Assembly (NCBI RefSeq): GCF_022603395.1
Contig: NZ_JAIBKA010000001.1
Location: 556,058 to 620,057 of the forward strand
Length of the DNA stretch: 64,000 bases
Reading direction: 5' to 3'
From: Desulfoferrobacter suflitae
Lineage (GTDB): Bacteria > Desulfobacterota > Syntrophobacteria > Syntrophobacterales > Syntrophobacteraceae
The notes beneath the pieces are model-generated. The model was given only the letters and a program-made list of their open reading frames with translations, was not told the origin of the DNA and searched no databases. The translations under genes and the position numbers were made by a program. This document shows positions 1-9,221 of the stretch, piece after piece; position 1 is the stretch's first letter, and every line of letters starts with the position of its first letter.

Positions 1-1676
1 CCGTCATCGGAAGAGTAACCTCCACCGACGCTCACCGATCCGGTAAACTTCTCCTTGACCTTCACGTCAAGGTTCATGACCTCGGGCGAGGCCCCCTCGG
101 TAGGCACTATTTCCACATTCTCGAAAAAGTCCAGCTTGCGCAGATCGGTCATGCTTTTTTCCAGTTTGTCGGCGCTGAATTTCTCGCCCTCTGCCAGATC
201 GATCTCTCTACGAATGACCTTGTCGCGCGTCTTGGTATTGCCGGAGATGGTGATCGTTCCGATATGAACTTCATTGCCTCGATCCACCTGGTAGACGATA
301 TTGGTGGTATGGGCCGCCTGATCCTGCTTGACGTCCGGATTGACCTCGACGTAGGCATACCCCTGGTTCATGTAGGCCTTGCTGATCTCTTGCACGTCTT
401 CGCGCAGCTTTTCCCGGCTGAAATAATCCTCCTCTTTGACTTTCAGCTTCTCCTGCAGTTGCTCATTGTCTTCCGCCGAGCCGCCGGTTATATTCACATC
501 CTTAACCCGGTAGCGTTCCCCTTCCTGAACGGGAATTTCGATATAGATGCCGTCTTCGCGAAAAGACACGTCAGGCGTACCGACCTTGGCGTCCATAAAG
601 CCGCGGTCATGATAGTACACAGTCAGGCGGTCGACATCGGTGTCTAATATGTCCTTTTGCAGGATTCCACGATCGGTGAACCAGGAGAGCCACATGCTTT
701 TTTGCTTGGTCTGCATCACCCCGCGCAGCTTCCGGTCGGAAAAGTGTTCATTTCCGGTAAAAGAAATCTCCTCGATATCGATTCTTCCCTTTTCTTCGAT
801 GTTGAAGGTGACGACGGCGTTTCTGGGGTCGCGCGGGTAGGTGATATCGGTGGCCACCTGCGCGTTATAGTAGCCCTTCTGCTGGTAAAGCTTGAGTATT
901 TTCTGCACATCTTCGTTGATGACATTTTTTTCCAAAACGGTATAGGGCTTGGTGGCGATTGCTGCCAGGATGTCCTTCTCTTTGACTTTCTTGTTGCCCT
1001 TGATGTTCACTTCTTGAATGGTGGGGTTTTCCCGTACCACAAAGGTCAGCAGCTTGCCCTTGGAGGTGTCGGTCACCTCGGCCTCCACCTTCTCAAAATA
1101 GCCCATCTTGTAGATAGACCGAATGTCCTCCCTCACCTGCTCGGGACTCAGAATCTCACCGACTTTGCTTTTCACATTCAACTGGATGGCGGCCGATTCG
1201 ATCCTTTCGTTCCCTTTGACCTGGATATCGGCGATCACAGCCTTGGCCAGCAAAAACACGGCGACGTCCTTGCTGACGGTGTCGGCAGCCTTGACGAGAT
1301 TTTCCATGCCGCTTTCCTGCCCGAAAAGCACTTGCGTCTTCTTCTGACCGGGCGTATGCACCAGCTTGGCATCGATGCTGATGCTGTTGCCGATCTTGTT
1401 GAAGCTTCCATACAGCGCATAATCGGCATTCAACCCTCGCGCGACCGCACGAGCCTGGCCTTCGCTGTTCACCACTTCAGTGGATTCAACAGCCTGCAGG
1501 CCAAGTTCCGAAAGCTGGCGGACCATGACTTCTCGAAGTGTCTTGCGAACATCGGGCAAATCCTGAGCGCTGCGCACCGTAAATGACGTCACCACCACTT
1601 TCGGCGCTTCACTCTGGGCCCAGGCTGCCATGTTCAAACACAACATCAAGCTTACCAGGATCGCTGACTTGCGCAT
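1..1676 (-). CDS. bamA: Outer membrane protein assembly factor BamA (3' end beyond window)
   Basis: BamA is the outer-membrane Omp85 protein that folds and inserts beta-barrel proteins. The minus strand reads openly from an ATG at 1676 to the window edge (about 558 codons). It has a signal peptide (MRKSAILVSLMLCLNMAAWA), then roughly 110 residues resembling a TolB N-terminal domain, then five successive POTRA-type units with typical turns such as VKGNERI, IKGNKKV, FTGNEHF, ITGG and ISGNTKTRD. The visible part ends in KEKFTGSVSVGGGYSSDD, where the barrel begins. The rest of the barrel lies outside the window. A purine-rich GGGG run precedes the ATG. It lies downstream of lysS-lolE-lolD, as in many Desulfobacterota. 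The N-terminal extra domain is unusual for a classical BamA. Confidence 0.93.
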   Translation of the reverse strand, partial: MRKSAILVSLMLCLNMAAWAQSEAPKVVVTSFTVRSAQDLPDVRKTLREVMVRQLSELGLQAVESTEVVNSEGQARAVARGLNADYALYGSFNKIGNSISIDAKLVHTPGQKKTQVLFGQESGMENLVKAADTVSKDVAVFLLAKAVIADIQVKGNERIESAAIQLNVKSKVGEILSPEQVREDIRSIYKMGYFEKVEAEVTDTSKGKLLTFVVRENPTIQEVNIKGNKKVKEKDILAAIATKPYTVLEKNVINEDVQKILKLYQQKGYYNAQVATDITYPRDPRNAVVTFNIEEKGRIDIEEISFTGNEHFSDRKLRGVMQTKQKSMWLSWFTDRGILQKDILDTDVDRLTVYYHDRGFMDAKVGTPDVSFREDGIYIEIPVQEGERYRVKDVNITGGSAEDNEQLQEKLKVKEEDYFSREKLREDVQEISKAYMNQGYAYVEVNPDVKQDQAAHTTNIVYQVDRGNEVHIGTITISGNTKTRDKVIRREIDLAEGEKFSADKLEKSMTDLRKLDFFENVEIVPTEGASPEVMNLDVKVKEKFTGSVSVGGGYSSDD

Positions 1677-1826
1677 CCGTCCCCCCCATGAGCTCTGCTG
1701 TTTTGCGCGAAATGGTTGACTCAACTTGCTTGACCTATACGGGTTAAAAACAAATGGTTGCCTTGTTGCCAACCCTTGGCGGCGCAAACGAAAATCCCAC
1801 TCCTGAAGGGCTGCAAAAGGATTTAG

Positions 1827-1855
1827 ACTATAGCACTTTCACTCGTTCAACCCAA
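1827..1855 (-). promoter_or_regulatory. Candidate sigma-70 promoter for bamA
   Basis: In the 205-bp gap between lolD and bamA the minus strand shows TTGGGT, a 17-base spacer and TATAGT, about 150 bases ahead of the bamA ATG. The match and spacing are good, but promoter calling by eye is weak evidence. Confidence 0.4.
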
Positions 1856-1881
1856 GCAGATTTAGAGAGTCCCGGAAGGCA

Positions 1882-2598
1882 TCAGGCACTCTTCGCATTT
1901 TCCCCCAACTCCTCTTTGAGATGCCCGTCTACCAGGCGCAGCGTGCGGTGCATCATGGATGCCAGCTCCAGGTTGTGGGTGACAATCACCATCGTCAGCC
2001 CCAACTCCTGGTTGAGTTCCACCAGCAGTTCGTGCAGGGTTCGTCCGGTTCTCGTATCCAGATTGCCGCTCGGTTCATCGGCCAGAAACAGTTTGGGGCG
2101 CAGCAACAAAGCCCTCGCCACAGCCACCCGCTGCTGCTCGCCCCCCGACATCTCCCCGATGCGGTGATGCAGTCGATCCATCAATCCCAATTTGTCGAGC
2201 AGATAAACCGCCTGGGCTTCCACATCCTTTTTGCCTCGCCCCGCTATCAAGCCGGGCATCATGACATTTTCCAGGGCGTCAAATTCGGGCAGCAGATAAT
2301 GAAACTGAAAAACAAAGCCAATGTGATGGTTGCGAAATTTTGCCAGCCGTTTTTCGTCCCACAAAAAAACATCCTGACCACCGTACAGGACTTTCCCTCC
2401 GGTCGGCTTTTCCAAGGTCCCGAGAATGTGCAACAGTGTCGATTTGCCCGCTCCAGAGGCACCCACGATAGCCACTCTGTCACCGCTTCGTATCACCAGG
2501 TCAAGATCCCGGAAAAGCTCGATCGAGCGGACCCCGCTGCCAAACACCTTGGTCAATCCCATGGCATGAACTTCTACCGCCTGGCGAGGATTATTCAT
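1882..2598 (-). CDS. lolD: Lipoprotein-releasing ABC transporter ATP-binding subunit LolD
   Basis: LolD is the cytoplasmic ATPase that powers extraction of lipoproteins from the inner membrane. The 238-aa protein has Walker A GASGAGKS, a Q-loop, the signature SGGEQQ and Walker B LFLADEPSGNLD, all typical of the MacB/LolD family. The reading frame stays open 30 codons further upstream, but that part lies inside lolE. The ATG at 2598 overlaps the lolE stop by 8 bases, which implies translational coupling. Together with the upstream permease it forms a two-gene Lol transporter. Confidence 0.93.
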   Translation of the reverse strand: MNNPRQAVEVHAMGLTKVFGSGVRSIELFRDLDLVIRSGDRVAIVGASGAGKSTLLHILGTLEKPTGGKVLYGGQDVFLWDEKRLAKFRNHHIGFVFQFHYLLPEFDALENVMMPGLIAGRGKKDVEAQAVYLLDKLGLMDRLHHRIGEMSGGEQQRVAVARALLLRPKLFLADEPSGNLDTRTGRTLHELLVELNQELGLTMVIVTHNLELASMMHRTLRLVDGHLKEELGENAKSA

Positions 2599-3832
2599 AG
2601 CGCAGCGCTTCTGCCGGTTCCAGTTTGGCCGCCTGCCTGGATGGGTAAAGGGTTGCAATGAGACTGATGGCGATCGCCGAAAAAGCAATCACGGCGACAT
2701 CGAAACCTTCCAGGTGAACCGGCAGAGTGGATATATAATAGACGTCTCTGGGAAGCTCAATGAAGCGGTATTTCTTGAGCACAGCACACAGACCGAACCC
2801 GCCTATTAAGCCAAGAATGGTGCCCGACACTCCAATCATGATGCCTTCCAACACAAATATTTTGCGTATGCTCGCCGTGGTGGCGCCCATGGCTTTAAGG
2901 ATCGCGATATCGCGGGTTTTCTCCATGACCAGCATGATCAGGGAGCTCACTATATTGAATGCCGCCACGAGCACAATCAGGGTCAGGATGATGAACATGA
3001 CCACCTTTTCCAGCTTCAGAGCGGAAAACAGGTTCCTGTTCATCTGCATCCAATCCCGCACCCAGATGGATGGACCGAGGCGCGCGCGAAGCCTCTTGGC
3101 AATGGTTTGAGCAGCATAGATGTCCGTCACGCGCACTTCGACGCCGGACACCACATCGCCTATGCCCAGGAACTGCTGGGCCGCTTTCAGACTGATGTAG
3201 GCAAGGGTGTTGTCGTATTCAAACATGCCCGATTGAAAAATGCCGACCACTTGAAACAATCTGCTCTTGGGAGTCTGCCCGATGGGAGTCAGACGGCCCG
3301 TGGGGGAAATGACCGTCACCCAGTCTCTTTGATGAATCCCCAGGTTATTAGCCAGCTCAACACCCAGAATGATCCCGGGGGAGCTCTCCTCCGCTGAGAT
3401 GTCCGATGGCTCTTCCAGGTCGGTGAGGTTGCCGCGTATCATGTCCTTTTGAATATTGACCACTTCGCCTGCGGTGCCGGGGTCGATTCCACGCAGCAAA
3501 GCACCTGAAACTCCCCGGCCCGAACTGAGCATGACCTGTGTGTACACATAGGGGGAAGCTCCGGTAACTCCCGGCTCCTGCTTTATCTCGTCGATGACTT
3601 TGGGATAATCGGCAATGGTCGCATCAAAACGGCCCACAACAATGTGGGAAGTGATCCCCAGAATGCGGTCCCGCAAGTCCCTTTGAAATCCGTTCATGAC
3701 CGCCAGGACCACGATCAGGGCGGTCACCCCGACCGCCACCCCGGCTATGGATATGAAGGTGATTAGAGAAATGAACGTCTGTCGACGCTTTGCCAGCAAA
3801 TAACGGAGACTGACGAAAAATTCAAAATTCAT
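2591..3832 (-). CDS. lolE: Lipoprotein-releasing ABC transporter permease LolC/LolE
   Basis: Inner-membrane permease of the Lol lipoprotein-release system, 413 aa, which is normal for the family. One transmembrane helix near residue 30 (FISIAGVAVGVTALIVVLAV) is followed by a large periplasmic domain (about residues 50-270) and three C-terminal helices of the FtsX type. The motif KTRDIAILKAMGA between helices 2 and 3 is the coupling-helix region typical of FtsX/LolCE. Only one permease gene is present, so the transporter is probably a LolE or LolF homodimer with LolD. The ATG is 6 bases downstream of the lysS stop. Whether it should be called LolC or LolE cannot be decided from sequence alone. 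Confidence 0.92.
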   Translation of the reverse strand: MNFEFFVSLRYLLAKRRQTFISLITFISIAGVAVGVTALIVVLAVMNGFQRDLRDRILGITSHIVVGRFDATIADYPKVIDEIKQEPGVTGASPYVYTQVMLSSGRGVSGALLRGIDPGTAGEVVNIQKDMIRGNLTDLEEPSDISAEESSPGIILGVELANNLGIHQRDWVTVISPTGRLTPIGQTPKSRLFQVVGIFQSGMFEYDNTLAYISLKAAQQFLGIGDVVSGVEVRVTDIYAAQTIAKRLRARLGPSIWVRDWMQMNRNLFSALKLEKVVMFIILTLIVLVAAFNIVSSLIMLVMEKTRDIAILKAMGATTASIRKIFVLEGIMIGVSGTILGLIGGFGLCAVLKKYRFIELPRDVYYISTLPVHLEGFDVAVIAFSAIAISLIATLYPSRQAAKLEPAEALRYE

Positions 3833-3838
3833 AAGATC

Positions 3839-5329
3839 TTATGTTTTCTTTTCGGGCCGAAGGTGAGGAAAAAGAATCACATCGCGAATCGATGCCGAAT
3901 CGGTGAACAGCATGACCAAACGATCGATTCCAATGCCCTCGCCGGCCGCCGGCGGCATGCCGTACTCCAACGCCCTCAGGTAGTCGTCATCCATGAGATG
4001 AGCTTCCTCGTCACCGGCCTGGCGCGCCTGCAACTGCAGCATGAAGCGCTCCCTCTGATCACGGGCGTCGTTCAACTCGGAAAAGGCATTGGCCATTTCC
4101 CGCCCGCCAATGAAGAGCTCAAACCGATCGGTGAGTGTCGGGTCGGCTTCGTTGCGACGCGACAGCGGCGAAACCTCCAGCGGATAATGGCTGACAAAGG
4201 TAGGCTGAATGAGCTTAGGCTCCACCACCTGATCGAAAATCTTGGTCAGCAGTTTGCCGTGCCCTTCGTAACGTTCCGTTTGAATGCCTATGGAACGCGC
4301 ATAATCCCCAGCAGCTCCAACATCGTCAATGACCGGGCCGGGAACATCTCCGACGGCAACCAGAGCCTCCTTCAAGCGAAAACGCCGCCACGGGGGGGTC
4401 AAATCAATCCTATTTCCCTGATATTCCACCTGCAGTGATCCCCCGTTGACAGCCGCGGCGATGGCGCTGAACAGCTGCTCGGTCAACTCCATCAGATCCT
4501 GATAGGTGGCATAGGCCTCATAAAATTCCAGCATGGTGAATTCGGGGTTGTGTTGGGTGGAAACACCCTCGTTGCGGAAGTTTCGGTTGAGCTCAAACAC
4601 CCGCTCGAACCCTCCCACCAGCAATCGCTTGAGATAAAGCTCAGGGGCTATGCGCAAATACAGATCCATTCCCAGCGCATTGTGAAACGTCTTAAAAGGC
4701 TTTGCCGTAGCTCCACCCGGAATGGGCTGCATCATGGGGGTTTCCACCTCGAGATAGCCCCGGTCGTTGAGAAACCGACGAATCGTCTGTATGATTCTGG
4801 CGCGCTTGCGAAATATCTCGCGCACCGACTCGTGCACAATCAAATCCACATAGCGCTGCCTGTAACGTGTCTCGACATCTTTCAGGCCATGGTACTTTTC
4901 GGGCAGAGGGCGAAGGTTCTTGGTGAGAAGCAGCAATTCCTTCACCAGAAGGGTCAATTCCTGGGTCTTGGTGCGGAAAAGAGTGCCCGTTACCCGAATT
5001 ATGTCGCCAATATCAATTTTTTTCGCCAGACCATAGGATTCCTTGCCCACCTGATTTTGCTGAATGTAGATCTGTACCCTGGCACCACCATCGAGAATGT
5101 GCATGAAAATGGACTTGCCAAAAGAACGCACAGCCAGAACGCGCCCCGCAATGGTAAACACCTGGGGATCGGCTTCCAGCTCTTCCTTGGTCCTGTTGCC
5201 AAACTTTTCGATGAGGTCCTGGATGTGATCGGGAACCGGATAACCATTGGGATAAATTGCAATACCCGCCGCCTCCATCTGCTCAGCTTTTTCCATCCGC
5301 TCCCGCATAATCACGTTGAGATCTTCCAT
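3839..5329 (-). CDS. lysS: Lysyl-tRNA synthetase, class II
   Basis: Charges tRNA-Lys with lysine in the cytoplasm. The 496-aa protein has the N-terminal OB-fold anticodon-binding domain (about residues 50-150) and the class II catalytic core: motif 2 around NEGVSTQHNPEFTMLE and motif 3 as GEGIGIDRLVMLF near the C terminus. The frame is open 31 codons further upstream. The ATG at 5329 was chosen because it has an AGGAAGCGAGG ribosome-binding region just ahead and gives the usual N terminus (MEDLNVIMRERMEK). lolE starts 6 bases after its stop, so lysS, lolE and lolD are probably co-transcribed. Confidence 0.95.
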   Translation of the reverse strand: MEDLNVIMRERMEKAEQMEAAGIAIYPNGYPVPDHIQDLIEKFGNRTKEELEADPQVFTIAGRVLAVRSFGKSIFMHILDGGARVQIYIQQNQVGKESYGLAKKIDIGDIIRVTGTLFRTKTQELTLLVKELLLLTKNLRPLPEKYHGLKDVETRYRQRYVDLIVHESVREIFRKRARIIQTIRRFLNDRGYLEVETPMMQPIPGGATAKPFKTFHNALGMDLYLRIAPELYLKRLLVGGFERVFELNRNFRNEGVSTQHNPEFTMLEFYEAYATYQDLMELTEQLFSAIAAAVNGGSLQVEYQGNRIDLTPPWRRFRLKEALVAVGDVPGPVIDDVGAAGDYARSIGIQTERYEGHGKLLTKIFDQVVEPKLIQPTFVSHYPLEVSPLSRRNEADPTLTDRFELFIGGREMANAFSELNDARDQRERFMLQLQARQAGDEEAHLMDDDYLRALEYGMPPAAGEGIGIDRLVMLFTDSASIRDVILFPHLRPEKKT

Positions 5330-5429
5330 TCGCCTCGCTTCCTTTCCCGCATTTCGTAATGCACCGCATTGCCTGTTGAATCGGGGGAAATTAGTTGATT
5401 TGCCTGATAACGTCAAGGACATTCCCGGA

Positions 5430-5594
5430 TCATTTTTTCTGCTTTGCTTTCAGTAAGCTGGAGGAACTAAACGCTATAATCAACAGGCCGAGAATGAAGA
5501 GGATCCAGTCTCCCTCCTGGAAGAGCTTCTTCAATCCGAGTGCCAATACAAAACAGCCGCCGACTAAACTGATCCATAATGTTTTACGTTCCAT
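5430..5594 (-). CDS. Small membrane protein, unknown function
   Basis: A 54-aa reading frame begins MERKTLWISLVGGC. It has one hydrophobic stretch near residues 7-20, a polar turn (KKLFQEGDW), a second hydrophobic segment (ILFILGLLIIAF) and a basic end (LLKAKQKK). This predicts a two-pass membrane protein. AGGA lies 9 bases before the ATG. It sits 100 bases upstream of lysS on the same strand and may be the first gene of that transcript. No family was recognised; the evidence is the ribosome-binding site, the hydrophobicity pattern and the placement. Confidence 0.5.
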   Translation of the reverse strand: MERKTLWISLVGGCFVLALGLKKLFQEGDWILFILGLLIIAFSSSSLLKAKQKK

Positions 5595-5630
5595 CGAGTT
5601 TTTTCCTGTTCAATTCCGTGACCCCACAGA

Positions 5631-5680
5631 GGCCGGAAGCCGGAAGCCGGAAGCCAGAGGTCAGAGGTCAGAAGCCAGAA
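5631..5680. repeat. Short imperfect tandem repeat (7-mer units)
   Basis: The segment is built of consecutive 7-base units of the type GGAAGCC (about four) followed by AGAGGTC (two) and AGAAGCC. It lies in the gap between two minus-strand genes and encodes nothing visible. Confidence 0.7.
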
Positions 5681-5722
5681 TGAAAACAATTTCTTATCCG
5701 ATAGCTATTGAGAAAGCCAGCA

Positions 5723-6238
5723 CTAATCCGTTAAATCGATGACGACGCTGCCGGAATCTGTCTGTTCAGTCCTCCCATCGACGTACCCTCTGGCTTTCTG
5801 CAGATCGGCCGCCAGTTCGGGGGATGCGAGTCGTAGATATTCATGGTAAAGAGTGTCAGCCCTTGAGTAGGTGGCTCCATCCAAACTGAGCTTACCACCG
5901 GCCATGGACCGCAATGCGGGCATGGAATCGGCAACGAGTAGCAGGGTTTGCCAGATCATGTAAGGATTGTTGTTGAGAATCCGGTAGAGTTCGGTCTTAT
6001 GACGGGAGTAGAGATTGTTGAACATTCCCGCAGCGTTTTGAGGCACCACAATCTCACCCAGCAAGTTTTCCAGACCCATCATGCCCTCTTCCTGCACTGC
6101 AGGATCTTGAGCCGGCGAGCTTGCTTCGAGGGAAACCGTCTCGGGGGATTTTTCCGCTGCGGAAACGGGGATATCGCCTGTCGGCACCAAAGCCGCCATG
6201 ATCGGCAATATCATGATCAGCAATAGGTTGAGTCGCAT
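5723..6238 (-). CDS. Secreted hypothetical protein
   Basis: A 171-aa protein with a clear signal peptide (MRLNLLLIMILPIMAALVPT, cleavage probably after VSA near residue 27). The mature part is about 140 residues, soluble and acidic. It contains a helical middle (AAGMFNNLYSRHKTELYRIL) and ends in VVIDLTD. I recognise no family. A typical AGGAGG ribosome-binding site precedes the ATG. It is divergent from the flippase-like gene at 6491, with 252 bases between them that should hold both promoters. Periplasmic location is inferred from the signal peptide and the absence of a later hydrophobic segment. Confidence 0.75.
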   Translation of the reverse strand: MRLNLLLIMILPIMAALVPTGDIPVSAAEKSPETVSLEASSPAQDPAVQEEGMMGLENLLGEIVVPQNAAGMFNNLYSRHKTELYRILNNNPYMIWQTLLLVADSMPALRSMAGGKLSLDGATYSRADTLYHEYLRLASPELAADLQKARGYVDGRTEQTDSGSVVIDLTD

Positions 6239-6490
6239 GCTTCCTCCTTAGCCGGTATTGGCGCAGCGCATCAAATTGATGGAATATTCTCCATCCACAA
6301 CCCGCTATCTTAATGCTCTTTGCATGATGGAGCAAGCCGCCACATAACACTTGATAAACCCTGGCAGGCGCCCCACCGCCTTATATCCTTTTCAATACGG
6401 CCCACTTCTGCTATTTTTCAACCTTCGCTCGCAAGCACATCAACGGGCAGACGGCCGGCCCCTCTCGCCGCACAAGGAGACAGAAAGTTG

Positions 6491-7540
6491 ATGGCTGGAA
6501 TAACCAGGAAACGCTTCTGGTTTGCCGCATTCATTGGCCTGTTCATACTGTACTACACGATCAAGCAGGCTGATTTAAAGAAGCTCATCACAGAATTTCA
6601 GGATATTGACCTGTTTTGGGGTTTCATGGCGCTGGTGACCAGCGCGCTGAGCTACTCCTGCATTGCCGCCGTGCTGCACCGCCTGCTGAAAAATATGGGG
6701 CGTATGCTGCCCTTTTACGTTACCTTTCAGATTGCGCTGCTCTCCTGCACCATGAACTATTTGATGGCCCTGGGAGGGCTGAGCGGAGTTGCAGCCAAAG
6801 TTTACCTGCTCTCGCGCGAAAAAATTCCCCCCAGCAACACTCTCTCCATTTCCATGGTACACGGGTTTCTCACCAATACGGTCGCTGTCGTTTTCATTTA
6901 TCTCGGCTTTTTCTTCCTTTACAGCAATTACAAGATGGATACCCGCCAAATGGAGTTTGGCATAGTCGTCCTGCTGGTTGCCTTTATCCTCACCTGGCTG
7001 ACCGTCCAAATCCTGGTGCATGAAGCGTTCAGAAAGCAGCTTTGGCAATGGATGATGCGGCTCAGTCTGGCTGTACCGCAAAAATTTCTTCACCCCCGTT
7101 GGCTGCAGCGAGACCGCGCCGCAGGATTTTTTGAAAACTTCAATGACAGCATGAACATGTTGATCAAGAATGCTCGAAACCTGGCTGTACCCGCCGGTTA
7201 TGCGCTCATGGATTGGCTGCTCATGTTCCTGTGCCTCAAATGCTCTTTCCTGGCGGCGCATTATCCCATTGATAACAGTTCCCTGCTGGTCGGGTTTTCC
7301 GTGGGCATCTTTGCCACTCTGTTCTCCCTGACCCCGGCTTCCATCGGCATCATGGAAGGATCTATGGCAGGCTCCTTCTACCTGATGGGACTGGATTATG
7401 ATCGTGCCCTGATGGCCACCTTGATATACCGGTTTGCCTACTACGTGCTGCCGATCATCATCAGCCTTTTCTACTACAAGCGATTTTTCCCGGACAGGCA
7501 AGAGTCCGTCCGCATGGCGACCAAGTCCGAGGGGCCGTGA
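6491..7540 (+). CDS. Flippase-like membrane protein (LPG synthase TM-region / UPF0104 family)
   Basis: A 349-aa polytopic inner-membrane protein with about eight hydrophobic segments. It matches the lysylphosphatidylglycerol synthetase transmembrane-region family (PF03706/TIGR00374): the conserved LGGLSGVAAKVYLLSREK in the first half and the LTPASIGIMEGSM plus YRFAYYVLPIIISL blocks in the second half are characteristic. Such proteins lack the MprF synthase domain and are thought to move lipids or act with envelope glycosyltransferases. The ATG at 6491 follows AAGGAG at a suitable distance. The frame is open upstream, but that part is not hydrophobic and has no ribosome-binding site. The substrate is unknown. 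Confidence 0.85.
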   Translation: MAGITRKRFWFAAFIGLFILYYTIKQADLKKLITEFQDIDLFWGFMALVTSALSYSCIAAVLHRLLKNMGRMLPFYVTFQIALLSCTMNYLMALGGLSGVAAKVYLLSREKIPPSNTLSISMVHGFLTNTVAVVFIYLGFFFLYSNYKMDTRQMEFGIVVLLVAFILTWLTVQILVHEAFRKQLWQWMMRLSLAVPQKFLHPRWLQRDRAAGFFENFNDSMNMLIKNARNLAVPAGYALMDWLLMFLCLKCSFLAAHYPIDNSSLLVGFSVGIFATLFSLTPASIGIMEGSMAGSFYLMGLDYDRALMATLIYRFAYYVLPIIISLFYYKRFFPDRQESVRMATKSEGP

Positions 7541-7565
7541 GTTTCCGGCTCCTCGCGGATTTCCA

Positions 7566-7997
7566 TTAAGTCAATTTGCTGGTCAGCATGCTGAACGGCC
7601 ACAGCAGAAGCGGCTGCCAGAAGGTGTCAACTTGCACAAAATCACCGTCCTGGAAGACCTTCTCCAACGCAAGCTCAGGATTGTTCTGCCATTTCAGCAG
7701 AGGTGATTCGGCGGACGTGATGGAGAGCAGCATGGGACTGTGCCTGTTAGCCGGAAGAATCTGACCCCGCCAGGTAAAATGGTAAGCCTCCTCGATGGGA
7801 ACGCCTCCGGGAAAGCTGGTATAGCAGAAATGGAATCGACTCCACGGCATCACCGGGCGCACCAGGATGGTTCCGCCCGTGGGCCAGGATTCAAAGCGCG
7901 CAAAGGGGATCGGAATGAGCAACAACAAAACGATGATTATGGTCACCCAGCGGTCCCACCGCCTGGCCCGTTTTTGATACAAGGTTTCATTGAGCAT
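7566..7997 (-). CDS. Membrane-anchored hypothetical protein, possibly DUF1850-like
   Basis: A 143-aa protein with one N-terminal hydrophobic helix (VTIIIVLLLLIPIPF) after a basic start, so it is probably anchored in the inner membrane with the rest outside. The block FHFCYTSFPGGVPIEEAYHF resembles the core of DUF1850 proteins, where a Y-x-HS-pVEE pattern is usual; the key His-Ser is absent here, so the match is tentative. The gene converges on the flippase-like gene, with 25 bases between their ends, and is divergent from the QueG-like gene. Confidence 0.6.
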   Translation of the reverse strand: MLNETLYQKRARRWDRWVTIIIVLLLLIPIPFARFESWPTGGTILVRPVMPWSRFHFCYTSFPGGVPIEEAYHFTWRGQILPANRHSPMLLSITSAESPLLKWQNNPELALEKVFQDGDFVQVDTFWQPLLLWPFSMLTSKLT

Positions 7998-8298
7998 AGT
8001 GCAACTGTGACTCGAATGTCAGCGGTTAACAACTGGGGCTTTCGCCGGGACTGCAGCCCTTAAGCGTGCGCCGGGCATTCATCGGTGCCGCCATGGGCAA
8101 GGCGATGATAGCAAAAAGAAACGAGGTTCGGCAACTGCCACGCCTTTGATTCCAGTCGGACACGGTGCAAGCCCGTCCCTGCATACCGCAATTCCGGGAC
8201 CGCCACGCACTATTCTTGACCCTCAAGGGTGCTGCGGCTATGTTTAGATGCCCAGATAATGAAGCCCATCTCAAAGCTCATCCAACGGAGTGGATCAC
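7998..8298. other. Intergenic region between divergent genes
   Basis: About 300 bases separate two divergent genes. I see no RNA gene, repeat or convincing coding region. A minus-strand frame of 82 codons exists but has no ribosome-binding site and no recognisable protein features. Confidence 0.5.
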
Positions 8299-9102
8299 AT
8301 GCAGGAAATTGGAGATACGTCACACAACTCTGTCGCCTGGTTGCGCAACCTGATAGAAAAATTTGCTGTCGATTGGAGACAATCTCACGAGACGCCCGAT
8401 TACTGGCGATCTCCGCTGGTTGGCGTGGCCTCGGCTGAAGACCCCCTGCTCGGCGAATTGAAACGCGTGGTGGACCCCAAACACGCAATGCCCGATGAAA
8501 TCCTGCAGGGGGCCAGGTCGATCATCGTATTCTTTCTGCCCTTTCAACGCTGGCTGGCAGAAGAAAACGACGAGCACGGCACCTTTGCCGCCCAAAGTTG
8601 GGCGCACGCCTACATCACCACCAATCAGCTGATCGGCGCCATCAACGAGCACCTGCAGGACCGCTTGCGAGACCAGGGGCAGCAGGCCGCGGTGACCCCT
8701 GCAACGCACAACTTCGACCAGCAGAAGCTCGTCAGCCTCTGGTCGCACAAGCACCTGGCATACGTTGCGGGGCTGGGCACTTTCGGCCACAACCATTTGC
8801 TCATCACTGCCTCCGGTTGCTGCGGTCGCCTGGGAAGTCTCGTAACCACCATGCCCATCGAGGCCACTCCGCGCCCCGCCAGCGAATGGTGTCTGCACAA
8901 GGCCGGCCGGCGCTGCCTGGCATGTGTTTCCAAGTGCCGCTACGGCGCTCTTTACAAAACACGCTACAACCGGCAGGCCTGTTACCGGCAATGTCTCAAA
9001 AATGATGCTCACTACAGCCAGCTGCCATTGGTGGATGTTTGCGGAAAATGTGCCTGCCAGGTGCCGTGCAGCCATCAGATTCCGCAGGTACCGGGGCAAT
9101 GA
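8299..9102 (+). CDS. Epoxyqueuosine reductase (QueG)-like iron-sulfur protein
   Basis: A 267-aa cytoplasmic protein. The middle (residues about 60-190) resembles the QueG fold, with the conserved AYVAGLGTFGHNHLLITASG block. The C-terminal 70 residues carry many cysteines in two clusters (RRCLACVSKCRYGAL and VCGKCACQVPC), fitting two [4Fe-4S] clusters. True QueG proteins that reduce epoxyqueuosine in tRNA are about 350 residues and have a longer C terminus, so this may be a short relative with another substrate. The ATG at 8299 has GGAG eight bases ahead; a GTG nine bases upstream is in frame but too close to that site. It stands alone, between oppositely oriented genes. Confidence 0.72.
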   Translation: MQEIGDTSHNSVAWLRNLIEKFAVDWRQSHETPDYWRSPLVGVASAEDPLLGELKRVVDPKHAMPDEILQGARSIIVFFLPFQRWLAEENDEHGTFAAQSWAHAYITTNQLIGAINEHLQDRLRDQGQQAAVTPATHNFDQQKLVSLWSHKHLAYVAGLGTFGHNHLLITASGCCGRLGSLVTTMPIEATPRPASEWCLHKAGRRCLACVSKCRYGALYKTRYNRQACYRQCLKNDAHYSQLPLVDVCGKCACQVPCSHQIPQVPGQ

Positions 9103-9221
9103 GGATGGGATTCGAACACTCCCGGCATGTTCCCTTGTCGTGGCCGGTTGCACCCTGTGAACTTTGACTCCGCCGCAATTTTTCCCGAGGGGCCGGGTGG
9201 ATTGATGCGTCTACCGATTTC

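Noticed and set aside
657..1586. Plus-strand 309-codon open frame opposite bamA
   Set aside because: It lies wholly antisense to a clear BamA frame, has no ribosome-binding site and resembles no protein.
6575..7501. 308-codon minus-strand frame opposite the flippase-like gene
   Set aside because: Low-complexity, His/Gln-rich shadow of a hydrophobic protein encoded on the other strand.
8320..9153. 277-codon minus-strand frame opposite the QueG-like gene
   Set aside because: The plus-strand protein has clear Fe-S motifs; the reverse frame has none and is a shadow of G+C-rich codons.
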